Of a DNA stretch of 39,076 nt, positions 1-7,715 are shown piece by piece (the first letter of the stretch is position 1; every line of letters begins with the position of its first letter). The position numbers and the translations under genes are program-made. The DNA lies in NCBI GenBank assembly GCA_903925275.1, contig CAIYES010000229.1, positions 1 through 39,076 on the forward strand, written 5' to 3'. The notes under the pieces were generated by a model that worked only from the letters and a program-made list of their open reading frames with translations, had not been told where the DNA came from and searched no databases. Origin of the DNA: an uncultured Bacteroidales bacterium (lineage in GTDB: Bacteria > Bacteroidota > Bacteroidia > Bacteroidales > FEN-979).

Positions 1-772
1 CCAACTGATCCATCTTTAGTCCCAGCAAACTGCTCGCTTTGCTCTGGTGAATGGCTATTTCGAGGTATCCGGTGGTAGAGAAAAGTGCAAGCATTTCGCC
101 TGGGTTCACATCTTTGTACGATTTGCTTATGGTTGTGATCCTGTAATTTGGCGAGCGGAAGGTAATGGCAAATTTGCGGTTCTTCACGATCGAGGTGAAA
201 AGCTTTTCCGTAATGTTGACAAAAACATTCTCATAATTGTCGATGTAAATGACTTTACCCCTGATCAAATCATCCTGGATCACTGGTTTAAAAGACATTT
301 TCTGCATGAGGCTGTCCTTTGGATGGCCCAACGATTCAATGGGCTTACCGGATGCAATGTGACAAGCAACTTTAACAAATACGTCGCGTGAAGGAAATGT
401 AAAGTAATCTGAATCCTGGAAGATATCCAATTCGATAATTTTCACCGGTTTATCCTCAAAAAGCAACGAAAAAATTCCATTGTCGGCGCTGATGAAGTAA
501 TGGCCATGATGGAAGACAAGTGTGTGCGGGGTATCGGTGGCCGCTTCGGAGTTGATGGCGATGATGTGAATGGTACCCTCAGGAAAATTGGGGTAGAAGT
601 TACGGATGATAAATGCAGCCTGGTTGAGGTCAAATGCTGGGATTTGATGCGATATATCGACAATCATCGCATCGTGCAATTGTCGAAGGATTGCTCCTTT
701 AACAGATCCGGCATAATGATCTTTAAGTCCCCAGTCGCTTGTGAGCGTTATGATGGCCATGGAATTATTCAT
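1..772 (-). CDS. SAM hydroxide adenosyltransferase (SAM hydrolase, DUF62 family), 3' end cut by window edge
   Basis: I translated the minus strand here and found an open frame with no stop that runs off the left edge, giving 257 codons. The family (S-adenosyl-L-methionine hydroxide adenosyltransferase, related to fluorinases and chlorinases) splits SAM into adenosine and methionine using water. The N-terminus has the family motif TLTSDWGLKDHYAGSVKG (D13, W14, G15), followed by an INSEAATDTPHTLVFHHG segment and FISADNGIFSLL, as expected for the nucleoside-binding region. The usual length is about 260-290 residues, so only a short C-terminal piece is missing. The start at 772 gives MNNSMAII; an in-frame ATG at 760 is the alternative. 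It is divergent from phoH, with only 31 bp between the starts. The family call is strong; the physiological role of these enzymes in bacteria is poorly known. Confidence 0.85.
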   Translation of the reverse strand, partial: MNNSMAIITLTSDWGLKDHYAGSVKGAILRQLHDAMIVDISHQIPAFDLNQAAFIIRNFYPNFPEGTIHIIAINSEAATDTPHTLVFHHGHYFISADNGIFSLLFEDKPVKIIELDIFQDSDYFTFPSRDVFVKVACHIASGKPIESLGHPKDSLMQKMSFKPVIQDDLIRGKVIYIDNYENVFVNITEKLFTSIVKNRKFAITFRSPNYRITTISKSYKDVNPGEMLALFSTTGYLEIAIHQSKASSLLGLKMDQL

Positions 773-779
773 ACTTTTG
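772..779 (+). promoter_or_regulatory. Candidate -7 box (TAnnTTTG) for phoH
   Basis: The plus strand reads TACTTTTG, 24 bp before the phoH start at 804. It overlaps the start codon of the divergent SAM hydrolase gene, so the two promoters would face each other within about 20 bp. A -33 element is not clear. Confidence 0.4.
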
Positions 780-785
780 CGTATT

Positions 786-793
786 CAAAGGTA
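786..793 (-). promoter_or_regulatory. Candidate -7 box (TAnnTTTG) for the SAM hydrolase gene
   Basis: The minus strand reads TACCTTTG, matching the Bacteroidota -7 consensus TAnnTTTG, 13 bp before the start at 772. I see no good -33 TTG at the usual spacing, so support is moderate. It lies in the 31-bp divergent gap shared with phoH. Confidence 0.4.
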
Positions 794-803
794 CAACTAT
801 TTC

Positions 804-1748
804 ATGAGTGAAAAAATAATCAACATCGAATCCATTCATCCGATTGATATTTTTGGTGCAAATGACCAGAATATGGAGGTGATCCGCAACTATTTTCCAA
901 AACTAAAGATCGTTTCCCGCGACAATTTCGTGAAAGCTTATGGTGAAGAGACCGATCTGCTCGATTTTGAGGAGAAATTCACTGCGCTCATGCTTTATTT
1001 TGAAAAATTCGGACGATTGACGAAAACTGATATTCCGAAGATCCTGGATTCAGATACCAATGGTTCAGCGATGGCGCCCGAAGGAAATTCTGATGTCCTG
1101 GTTCACGGAAAAAATGGCATGTTGATCAGAGCCCGCACAGCAAACCAGGTCAAACTCGTTGAAAGCAGTAAGAAAAATGATCTTGTGTTTGCCATTGGTC
1201 CGGCAGGAACCGGTAAAACCTATACTGCCGTTGCCCTTGCAGTCAGGGCATTGAAAAACAAAGAGATCCAGCGGATCATCCTCACCAGACCGGCCGTGGA
1301 GGCAGGTGAGAACCTGGGTTTTTTGCCCGGCGACCTGAAAGAAAAGTTAGATCCATACATGCAGCCATTGTATGATGCCCTTGGTGATATGCTTCCTACG
1401 CAGAAACTGTTGCAATATATCGAAGAGCGCATCATTGAAATCGCCCCTCTGGCTTTCATGCGTGGCAGAACGCTCAACAATGCTTTTGCCATTCTCGATG
1501 AAGCTCAGAATACAACCCCCGGCCAGCTTAAAATGTTCCTTACCCGCATGGGAGCATCTTCCAAATTTATCGTTACGGGCGACATCACCCAGATCGATCT
1601 GCCAAAAAACCAAACCAGCGGATTAATGCATTCACAAAACATTCTGAACAAAATCCCCGGGATTGACTTTGTTTATCTTGATAAATCCGACATCATCAGG
1701 CATAAATTGGTAAGCAGGATTATTGATGCCTACAGCAGTGAGAAATAG
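804..1748 (+). CDS. phoH: PhoH family ATPase
   Basis: This is a 314-residue PhoH-type P-loop ATPase, a cytoplasmic family tied to RNA metabolism and phosphate stress whose exact role is unsettled. Walker A is GPAGTGKT (residues 132-139), followed by the family-specific LTRPAVEAGENLGFLPGD stretch. Walker B is ILDEAQN (about residues 230-236) and VTGDITQIDLP lies towards the C-terminus. I start at the ATG at 804 (MSEKIINIES); a longer reading from GTG at 741 would overlap the divergent gene's start and its promoter and adds a non-conserved leader. PhoH followed by purC is a neighbourhood I recall from other Bacteroidota. The TAG stop touches a tandem octamer array that starts at 1748. Confidence 0.93.
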   Translation: MSEKIINIESIHPIDIFGANDQNMEVIRNYFPKLKIVSRDNFVKAYGEETDLLDFEEKFTALMLYFEKFGRLTKTDIPKILDSDTNGSAMAPEGNSDVLVHGKNGMLIRARTANQVKLVESSKKNDLVFAIGPAGTGKTYTAVALAVRALKNKEIQRIILTRPAVEAGENLGFLPGDLKEKLDPYMQPLYDALGDMLPTQKLLQYIEERIIEIAPLAFMRGRTLNNAFAILDEAQNTTPGQLKMFLTRMGASSKFIVTGDITQIDLPKNQTSGLMHSQNILNKIPGIDFVYLDKSDIIRHKLVSRIIDAYSSEK

Positions 1749-1787
1749 TGAAATGGTGAAATGGTGATATGGTGAAATGGTGAAATA
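1748..1787 (+). repeat. Tandem 8-bp array, 5 units of GTGAAATG
   Basis: There are five consecutive octamers: GTGAAATG twice, GTGATATG, GTGAAATG and GTGAAATA. The first base is the last base of the phoH stop codon. A nearly identical array on the opposite strand lies downstream of the porin gene at 14259-14298. Confidence 0.9.
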
Positions 1788-1836
1788 ATTGACATCAAGT
1801 TTGACTGTGAGTGTTTCTGTTTATTCCGATTTGTCC

Positions 1837-1844
1837 TATCTTTG
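1837..1844 (+). promoter_or_regulatory. Candidate -7 box for purC
   Basis: TATCTTTG matches TAnnTTTG 19 bp before the purC ATG, giving a predicted 5' leader of about a dozen bases. An upstream T-rich stretch near 1814-1822 could hold a weak -33 element. Confidence 0.55.
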
Positions 1845-1863
1845 CTATTAAATAATTCATCCC

Positions 1864-2826
1864 ATGACCAACGTCCTTCTTCAAACCAATTTCACTTTGC
1901 CCGGACAGAAAAGCTTCTATAAAGGCAAAGTACGTGATGTTTACAACATCGATGACAAATTTCTTGTAATGGTTGCCAGCGACCGGATTTCAGCGTTTGA
2001 CGTCGTACTGCCAAGGGGTATTCCTTATAAAGGCCAGGTGCTGAATCAGATCGCCGCCAAATTTCTGGATGCCACTGCCGACATCTGTCCAAACTGGAAG
2101 ATCGCCAGCCCGGATCCCAATCTGACCATTGGCCGGTTCTGTAAAATCTATCCGGTTGAAATGATTATCCGTGGTTACCTCACCGGAAGTTCATGGCGAA
2201 CCTATCAGCAAGGCGCCAGAGAAATTTGCGGGGTTCCCGTACCGGATGGCATGAAGGAACATCAACGGTTCCCCGAACCGATCATCACTCCTACCACCAA
2301 GGCTGCCGAAGGACATGACGAAGATATCACCGAAGCCGGAATCATTGCGGAGGGGGTGATTCCAAAAGCTGAGTATGACCTTATAAAACAATACACGTAT
2401 GCCTTGTTTAAACGTGGCACGGAGATGGCCGCTCAGAAAGGGCTGATCCTGGTCGACACGAAATATGAATTCGGCAAAGGACCCGACGGCAGGATTTACC
2501 TGTGCGACGAAATTCACACACCCGATTCCTCACGCTATTTCTACCTCGAAGGATACGAGGAACGGCAGGCCAAAGGAATACAGCAACGACAGCTTTCAAA
2601 AGAGTTTGTACGCGAATGGCTTATGGCAAACGGCTTTATGGGCAGGGAGGGACAGCAGGTTCCTGAGATGAGCGATGTGTGGATCAACGAAATATCTGAT
2701 CGTTACATCGAACTTTACGAAGGAATTACGGGAGAAAAATTTGTCAGAACCGAAAACACCGACATTCTCAGGCGAATTGAATCCAACATTATAAACTTTC
2801 TGAATACCACTAAACAGCAGGGTTAA
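1864..2826 (+). CDS. purC: Phosphoribosylaminoimidazole-succinocarboxamide (SAICAR) synthase
   Basis: This 320-residue enzyme joins CAIR and aspartate using ATP to make SAICAR in de novo purine synthesis, in the cytoplasm. Visible family motifs are YKGKVRDVY near the N-terminus (nucleotide-binding), [21 protein letters not shown], then RGYLTGSSW and the late [11 protein letters not shown] segment. This is the longer form found in Bacteroidota and eukaryotes, compared with about 237 residues in E. coli. The ATG at 1864 lies 19 bp after a good -7 box. The gene ends with TAA and converges on the S1/P1-nuclease-like gene only 36 bp away. The sequence looks complete, with no missing motif. Confidence 0.96.
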   Translation: MTNVLLQTNFTLPGQKSFYKGKVRDVYNIDDKFLVMVASDRISAFDVVLPRGIPYKGQVLNQIAAKFLDATADICPNWKIASPDPNLTIGRFCKIYPVEMIIRGYLTGSSWRTYQQGAREICGVPVPDGMKEHQRFPEPIITPTTKAAEGHDEDITEAGIIAEGVIPKAEYDLIKQYTYALFKRGTEMAAQKGLILVDTKYEFGKGPDGRIYLCDEIHTPDSSRYFYLEGYEERQAKGIQQRQLSKEFVREWLMANGFMGREGQQVPEMSDVWINEISDRYIELYEGITGEKFVRTENTDILRRIESNIINFLNTTKQQG

Positions 2827-2862
2827 TTTAGTGAGTTCAGGTTTGCTGACAGCGAAAACAAA

Positions 2863-3978
2863 TTATGGGACCAGCACGAATTTCTTAGTGGTTGTATATA
2901 ATCCCGACTTCAGCACACAGAAGTATATCCCCGGGCCCAAATCATTGGGGGTCCATTTGATTTTATGATATCCTTCAGCCATCCGTTCATTAAGCACTGA
3001 ATCTCTGAGGTTCCCACTGCTGTCATAAACACTGAGTGAAACAGGCATATCATTTTCAGGAACAACAAGTTGAAAGTACGCCGATTTTGTGGCAGGGTTG
3101 GGAAACACTGACATAAGCCTTGGTTGATCTGTGGCGATTGGTTCTTCGATTGCATTTGTGCTAATTTTCGGACTGCCTGCCTGCACCCATGCGGTGTATA
3201 TTAAATTGGCGAGGGCATCGGAAGAATTGCGCATCATCAGAATTGTAAAATTACCCGATTTTGCCCATAATGCCTGATAATATGCATCGGACCCGGTGGT
3301 GCCGGCCACCGTTCGGGCATAGGTGTCGGCGAGCAAAACACTGTCAACGTATTTATAATCAAAATAAAGATAATCAAACACGTATCCGCCAACATTTGAA
3401 ATATATTGCGCAGAATCAACCGGATAGAGGATTTGTGACTCAAATTTTGCTACCAGGCTGGTTTCATACCGGGAATGAATATCTATCTGTCCGGTAAACT
3501 GTCCGTTGTAATTTCTTGTGATATGCAATGGCATGTGTCCATCACCGACATAATGACCCAGATCTGCTGCAAACAGTGACGCTTTATTCCAATCCTCACG
3601 ATGGAAACAGTTTTTCAGTGAATCAAATGTGGTTAACGTGGCCCATGGAAGAATCCCCTGGTCGATTACAAAAGGACTGCCGTACTTAGCAAGGACTGAA
3701 TCGTAGATTTGCAAAATGGAACCTGATTGAACGAATTCAGGATAATTATCGATGTCGATATAGTGGCGGGGAGATTCATTGGGATCTTCATTTTTCCTGT
3801 AATCGGCCTGCGAGGCATAATTGGTAACAACGTTTGTCCAGGTGGGCTTTAAAAACGACATCTGAGCAGGCAGACAGGCTGCCATGTTCTGGTTGATTTT
3901 TTTATGGCCTTTCGACCCCCAGGCCGAGAGCATCAGGCAAAGCACGATTAGCGAAACCGGATATAGAAATTTTTTCAT
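2863..3978 (-). CDS. Secreted S1/P1-nuclease or zinc-phospholipase-C-like enzyme with T9SS-type C-terminal tail
   Basis: This is a 371-residue exported protein. The signal peptide (1-19) ends at LSA before W20; in the S1/P1 nuclease and zinc phospholipase C superfamily the mature N-terminal Trp is a zinc ligand. Further candidate ligands follow in the family order: H25 (WGSKGH), D59, H72, D139/H142/D146/H148/H152 (DLGHYVGDGHMPLH), and H168/E172. So a trinuclear-zinc hydrolase acting on nucleic acid or phospholipid is likely; the substrate is not determined. From about residue 300 a SVFPNPA motif begins an 80-residue tail ending in KKFVLVP, typical of type IX secretion sorting domains. The start at 3978 forms an ATGA overlap with the upstream SirB1-like gene, so the two are translationally coupled. 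A start at 4092 would put 38 residues ahead of the signal peptide and is rejected. Confidence 0.82.
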   Translation of the reverse strand: MKKFLYPVSLIVLCLMLSAWGSKGHKKINQNMAACLPAQMSFLKPTWTNVVTNYASQADYRKNEDPNESPRHYIDIDNYPEFVQSGSILQIYDSVLAKYGSPFVIDQGILPWATLTTFDSLKNCFHREDWNKASLFAADLGHYVGDGHMPLHITRNYNGQFTGQIDIHSRYETSLVAKFESQILYPVDSAQYISNVGGYVFDYLYFDYKYVDSVLLADTYARTVAGTTGSDAYYQALWAKSGNFTILMMRNSSDALANLIYTAWVQAGSPKISTNAIEEPIATDQPRLMSVFPNPATKSAYFQLVVPENDMPVSLSVYDSSGNLRDSVLNERMAEGYHKIKWTPNDLGPGIYFCVLKSGLYTTTKKFVLVP

Positions 3979-4844
3979 TCGTAAGCAATTAGCAGGTTTT
4001 TCAAATCTTCGATTTTGCCGGGATATCCGTTTTGATTGTACGAATGAATATGGCTGTTGATCAACCGGCGGACAATGTTGGCATTGGTGCATGGTGCAAA
4101 AAAAGATTTTTCAGGCTTAATCTTCAGTTGCCGGATGTACGATTCAATTTCATGCCTGGTAAAAACCGCGCCGTTATTGGCCGGGTTGATGTAAAAAAGC
4201 ACATCGTCCTCCTCTGAATTTCCAATGCCGGAATCTTTCAGGTAGGCAAGGATAAAATGCTGCGGCAGATCAACGCCATAAACCGGCAACCCCAGTTTTT
4301 GCGAAAGAATGATAAATAATATACCTAAAGCAAGCGGGCTGCCATTATGGCTCTCAAGAAAGGTGTTTATGCAGGAATGCTGAGGCGCCTGCTTATCACT
4401 TGCTTTTCCATCAAATTTATGAATATCGAAAAGAATGTGATTAAACACTTTGACGTTTTCAAAAGCAGTCAGGTTATCGTGCAGTTCAATCCAGATATCC
4501 ATTTTCAGTTGTTCAATCTGCATGATGATATCTGCTTCATCCAATGCCGGATATTGTGTTTTTGATACCAGAATGAATCCCTTAAGAAGATCGCCTGAAC
4601 TGAGATTAAGCCAGTTGACAAAATCGACATACAGGTTCTCCTGATTTAACTTACTTACAATGAAATTTATACGTTCCTGAACCAAAGGGTCAAATGTATT
4701 TTCCATGGCTTCCTTCAAAGGGTCCAGAGCATCGATCCCAACAGAAAAAATCTGACCCTGCACCAGGCTGAACGCTAGTTCATCGGGTTCATCCAGCAAT
4801 TTGATCAGTGCAGACAAGGTAGTATTTTCGGTTGGTTGGGTCAT
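3975..4844 (-). CDS. SirB1-type transglutaminase-like family protein
   Basis: This 289-residue cytoplasmic protein has no signal peptide. The second half matches the transglutaminase-like core found in SirB1 proteins: SCINTFLESHNGSPLALGILF around C158, then KLGLPVYGVDLPQHFILAY with H196, and FYINPANNGAVFT. In homologues the last motif usually has Asp where N220 stands here, so the full Cys-His-Asp triad may not be present. The N-terminal part is helical, as in that family. I chose MTQPTENTTL at 4844; the frame stays open upstream only because it runs through a 27-bp repeat array, which would add a meaningless RPYDRRIAM-like repeat. It overlaps the downstream secreted enzyme by 4 bp and follows the nucleoside phosphorylase. 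The function of SirB1-like proteins is not established. Confidence 0.8.
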   Translation of the reverse strand: MTQPTENTTLSALIKLLDEPDELAFSLVQGQIFSVGIDALDPLKEAMENTFDPLVQERINFIVSKLNQENLYVDFVNWLNLSSGDLLKGFILVSKTQYPALDEADIIMQIEQLKMDIWIELHDNLTAFENVKVFNHILFDIHKFDGKASDKQAPQHSCINTFLESHNGSPLALGILFIILSQKLGLPVYGVDLPQHFILAYLKDSGIGNSEEDDVLFYINPANNGAVFTRHEIESYIRQLKIKPEKSFFAPCTNANIVRRLINSHIHSYNQNGYPGKIEDLKNLLIAYE

Positions 4845-4869
4845 GATTGAATACCGTTGTTTATTTCCG

Positions 4870-5010
4870 TCGTAGAGACGCATTGCAATGTGTCTGTCGT
4901 AGGGACGCATTGCAATGCGTTTGTCGTAGGGACGCATTGCAATGCGTGTGTCGTAGAGACGCATTGCAATGCGTCTGTCGTAGGGACGCATTGCAATGCG
5001 TCTCTACGAC
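4870..5010. repeat. Tandem array of a 27-bp palindromic repeat, 5 copies plus a partial
   Basis: Units lie at 4870-4896, 4897-4923, 4924-4950, 4951-4977 and 4978-5004, with a partial end TACGAC to 5010. Each is an imperfect palindrome centred on GACGCATTGCAATGCGTC, flanked by GTAG or CTAC. The copies differ at only a few bases. The stop codon of the nucleoside phosphorylase (5004-5006) lies inside the last palindrome. Confidence 0.93.
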
Positions 5011-5879
5011 CGGGTTATGTGGTCGAGAACCAGCGCGATCAGGTCGTTGACGACATGTTTGTGATCCGGATTGTATTGTCCGGTTGCACGGTTTGCAATA
5101 AGGGCGCAAATGGTGACCATTTCGTGTCCCATCAAAGCACCCAGTCCATACAACGCAGAGGTTTCCATTTCAAAGTTGATGATGCGATGGCCATGATGGT
5201 TAAAGCTTTGTAATTTTCCAATCATGTCCGGATCGGTGAGCGGCAACCTCAGAAAGCGGCCCTGGGGTCCATAAAAACCCGGAGCAGTGACAGTAATCCC
5301 GGTTACTGCAAATGGTCTGAATTTTTCAATCAGCCGGTCAGAACCTTTCACAAAATATGGTTTTGAAAGGTCCGCTGGCCATGGGGCATGTACGGCAAAG
5401 GCCTCTGTCATCTCCCGGTCAAGGATACCGGGTGTTCCTTTGTAAAAATGCAGCAGGTTATCAAGCCCGACGGCATGTGTTGATATACAATAACTGTTGA
5501 TAGGCACATCCGGCTGAATAGATCCCGAGGTTCCGATGCGAATAATGCTCAACGATCGTTGTACAGTATGCTGTATACGCGAAGTCAGGTCGAAATTGGC
5601 CAGGGCATCCAGTTCGTGCATTACAATATCACAATTGTCGGTGCCGATGCCCGTTGACAATGTCGTAATCCGCTTACCCTTGTAATATCCTGTGCAGGAA
5701 TTGAATTCCCGGTTTGAGGATGAGTGGTCAACGCTTGAAAAATGATCTGAAATTTCGTGAACCCGACCCGGGTCGCCAACCACAATTACGGTATCAGATA
5801 AATCTTCCGGTTTCATACAAAGATGGTAAACACTTCCGTCGGCATTTACGATCAGATCCGGTTCAGAAAGTACAGGCAT
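5004..5879 (-). CDS. Uridine phosphorylase-like nucleoside phosphorylase
   Basis: This 291-residue enzyme of the PNP/UDP (nucleoside phosphorylase-I) family splits nucleosides with phosphate to give a base and ribose-1-phosphate. Seen motifs are VIVVGDPGRV (phosphate-binding loop), TLSTGIGTDNCDIVMHEL, IRIGTSGSIQ, and INFEMETSALYGLGALMGHE, which carries the ribose/base-binding Glu residues. The last motif and Bacteroidota relatives favour a uridine phosphorylase-like activity, but substrate cannot be fixed by eye. I start at the ATG at 5879 (MPVLSEPDL), because a -7 box at 5896-5903 lies between it and the longer start at 5906. The final residues and TAG stop come from the edge of the 27-bp repeat array. 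The SirB1-like gene follows after about 160 bp of repeats. Confidence 0.87.
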   Translation of the reverse strand: MPVLSEPDLIVNADGSVYHLCMKPEDLSDTVIVVGDPGRVHEISDHFSSVDHSSSNREFNSCTGYYKGKRITTLSTGIGTDNCDIVMHELDALANFDLTSRIQHTVQRSLSIIRIGTSGSIQPDVPINSYCISTHAVGLDNLLHFYKGTPGILDREMTEAFAVHAPWPADLSKPYFVKGSDRLIEKFRPFAVTGITVTAPGFYGPQGRFLRLPLTDPDMIGKLQSFNHHGHRIINFEMETSALYGLGALMGHEMVTICALIANRATGQYNPDHKHVVNDLIALVLDHITRS

Positions 5880-5895
5880 AAGCAAGGCATTTTTG

Positions 5896-5903
5896 CAAAA
5901 GTA
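5896..5903 (-). promoter_or_regulatory. Candidate -7 box for the nucleoside phosphorylase gene
   Basis: The minus strand reads TACTTTTG (TAnnTTTG), 17 bp before the ATG at 5879. It decides the start: the ATG at 5906 would lie upstream of the box and could not be in the transcript. Confidence 0.5.
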
Positions 5904-5921
5904 CAAAAAAACCGGAGACCG

Positions 5922-6776
5922 CTATTTTTCACGTGGATCAATGTCACCGGCATATCGGGTAAGGGAATCGGGGAGGATCACAGGAGGATGAGCTTTAATA
6001 AGGGTTTCCATCTTGTCGCGCCGTTGAAGGTTATCGTCAATGGCGACAATATAAGCTTCACTGTAAGTCTTACCTGCAATCATCAATTCCCGTTCAATCA
6101 GTTCTTCGGCGATAGAATATTCTGTCTCTTCACTTGAAATCTGCCCGTCGATCCAGATTTCTCCTGAAGGAATGAAATGATACCCCTTGTCATTGCCGCT
6201 GAATCCGAAATCGGGAAAGATGGTTTTCCGCACCATGTAACCATCCACGACCCAAACTGCAACACCATTCCTTTTTTGCAATGGTACCCGGTAAATCCGG
6301 TTAAGCCGGATGCTGTCGGGCAAGTCGCGAATCTCCTTCATGTTGCTGTGGTCGGTGGGAGAAACTTTTTGAAGCGAGGCCTCATGCATGCGACAGATGC
6401 TGTCAAACTTCCTCCTCATCACCACCTCGATGGCCAGCGAAGAATCATGCGCACGGTCGTAAGTCCAGCCGAATTTAGCCATCAGATGACGTTCATTCAA
6501 CTCATGGGCAAGTGTTAATTCGTACTCCTCGCAGGAAACCGCATGGTCGATCCATATTTCACCTTTCGGGTTGAAAGGGTAACGTTGTTCATTCCCGCCA
6601 TAAAGAAATTCCTGGTAAATTTTATGACGTGCTTTATAGCCATCCACGACCCAGATGTCAAAACCACCCTTTTTTCCGGCATAAAAACGATACATCCCGT
6701 TTATTTTCCGCGGATGGTCACAACCCGAAACTGACAAACATATAATAATGAATATCAAATATTTGAACTTCTTCAT
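5922..6776 (-). CDS. Lipoprotein with two tandem copies of an uncharacterised HExxE-like domain
   Basis: This is a 284-residue lipoprotein with lipobox LSVSGC (C19). It holds two related domains. Copy 1 (about 38-123) reads IWVVDGYKAR, then GEIWID, AHELNERHLM and YDRAH; copy 2 (about 171-253) reads VWVVDGYMVR, GEIWID, AEELIERELM and YSEAY. Copy 1 keeps a possible metal or catalytic set, H91, E92, E95, H97 and H110. In copy 2 the three His become E224, E230 and Y242. That pattern suggests one working and one degenerate domain, which is inference. I recall similar VDGYxVR...GEIWID...HExxER sequences in phage and bacterial hypothetical proteins but cannot name the family. It has its own promoter and is divergent from the ABC membrane gene. 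It would sit in the periplasm or on the outer membrane. Confidence 0.72.
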   Translation of the reverse strand: MKKFKYLIFIIICLSVSGCDHPRKINGMYRFYAGKKGGFDIWVVDGYKARHKIYQEFLYGGNEQRYPFNPKGEIWIDHAVSCEEYELTLAHELNERHLMAKFGWTYDRAHDSSLAIEVVMRRKFDSICRMHEASLQKVSPTDHSNMKEIRDLPDSIRLNRIYRVPLQKRNGVAVWVVDGYMVRKTIFPDFGFSGNDKGYHFIPSGEIWIDGQISSEETEYSIAEELIERELMIAGKTYSEAYIVAIDDNLQRRDKMETLIKAHPPVILPDSLTRYAGDIDPREK

Positions 6777-6797
6777 TGATTATTATTTTTTATCCAT

Positions 6798-6805
6798 CAA
6801 AGATA
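6798..6805 (-). promoter_or_regulatory. Candidate -7 box for the duplicated-domain lipoprotein gene
   Basis: The minus strand reads TATCTTTG, 21 bp before the ATG at 6776, in the 72-bp divergent gap. Confidence 0.5.
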
Positions 6806-6818
6806 CCCCTTCATTTGG

Positions 6819-6826
6819 TAATTTTG
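6819..6826 (+). promoter_or_regulatory. Candidate -7 box for the ABC membrane domain-cinA pair
   Basis: The plus strand reads TAATTTTG, 22 bp before the ATG at 6849, in the same divergent gap as the lipoprotein promoter. Confidence 0.5.
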
Positions 6827-6848
6827 CAAATCCGCTAAATATTCCCGA

Positions 6849-7715
6849 ATGACCATTACCACGATCGTAAAGAAGTTTAAATATCCCATTGCACTTGTCC
6901 TCTCTTTTGTGCTCCTTGAAAATATCGCATGGATTATTGAGCCGACTTTTTTCGGGAAATTATTAGATGCCCTGATTGATAAATTTTATGACAAGGAACA
7001 GGTCAATTACATATTGCCTCTTGTCATCTGGATCTTCGTTTACCTGCTGAATGTCCTTGGCGGAACCCTTCACCGGTTATTCAGCGGAAAGGTGTATGCG
7101 AAAATAACTGCCGACACTGCCACCAACGTGATTGCCTATTCGAAAAAAAAGGAATACTCCATTTCAGTCATGTTTGCACGTGCCGAACTGGCCAAAGAAT
7201 ACATAGTTTTCCTCAAAGAACGGCTTCCGGAAGTCACATGGCAGCTTTCGGCCACCTTTGGTGCCGTTTTTGCGCTGTTTTTCTATGATTGGCGGATTGC
7301 TGCTGTGGCCATACTGGTGATTCTTCCCATCGCCTTTATCAACAATATTTACAGGAAAAATGTGGTGACATTGCAAAAAAACCTCCACGATACCAGGGAG
7401 GACCAATACAAAATTTTCGAAGCCGGGGATATGTCGAAGATCCATGAATATTACAACAGCATGATAATCCCACAAACTAAAATTGCCAGGTGGAGTTCGA
7501 TCGATTACCTGATCATCAAAGTTTTGCTGATGGTTATTTTTATCGTTGTACTTTTTATTGCCGTCGATGTAGATAAATTCTCTACCGGCCGCATTTATGC
7601 CATTGTCGCCTATATCTGGACCTTTATCGCATCAACGGATTACATTCCGGGACTTATGGAAAGTCTTACAGCTGTAAGGGAATTGAACACCCGTTTAAAA
7701 GAAGAAGTGATATGA
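6849..7715 (+). CDS. Stand-alone ABC transporter six-helix membrane domain protein
   Basis: This 288-residue integral membrane protein resembles the transmembrane half of an ABC exporter. There are hydrophobic segments near residues 12-32, 55-72, 132-150, 150-168, 222-243 and 250-270, and a long soluble helical stretch (about 170-215) of the kind that reaches the nucleotide-binding domain. No Walker A or ABC signature is present in this protein or its neighbours. It resembles the ABC membrane-3 family of orphan six-TM domains. The TGA stop overlaps the cinA start as ATGA, so cinA translation is probably coupled to it. Without an ATPase it may use a subunit encoded elsewhere, or have a non-transport role. 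Function is not known. Confidence 0.72.
   Translation: MTITTIVKKFKYPIALVLSFVLLENIAWIIEPTFFGKLLDALIDKFYDKEQVNYILPLVIWIFVYLLNVLGGTLHRLFSGKVYAKITADTATNVIAYSKKKEYSISVMFARAELAKEYIVFLKERLPEVTWQLSATFGAVFALFFYDWRIAAVAILVILPIAFINNIYRKNVVTLQKNLHDTREDQYKIFEAGDMSKIHEYYNSMIIPQTKIARWSSIDYLIIKVLLMVIFIVVLFIAVDVDKFSTGRIYAIVAYIWTFIASTDYIPGLMESLTAVRELNTRLKEEVI

Noticed and set aside
741-803. Longer phoH start at GTG 741
   Set aside because: It overlaps the start of the divergent SAM hydrolase gene and the likely phoH promoter, and adds a non-conserved leader.
4870-5010. CRISPR array
   Set aside because: The repeats are directly joined with no unique spacers, and no cas genes are present.
4845-5213. Frames through the 27-bp array, including an N-terminal extension of the SirB1-like protein
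   Set aside because: The 27-bp unit is a multiple of three, so several frames stay open by chance; the peptide repeats are not protein-like.
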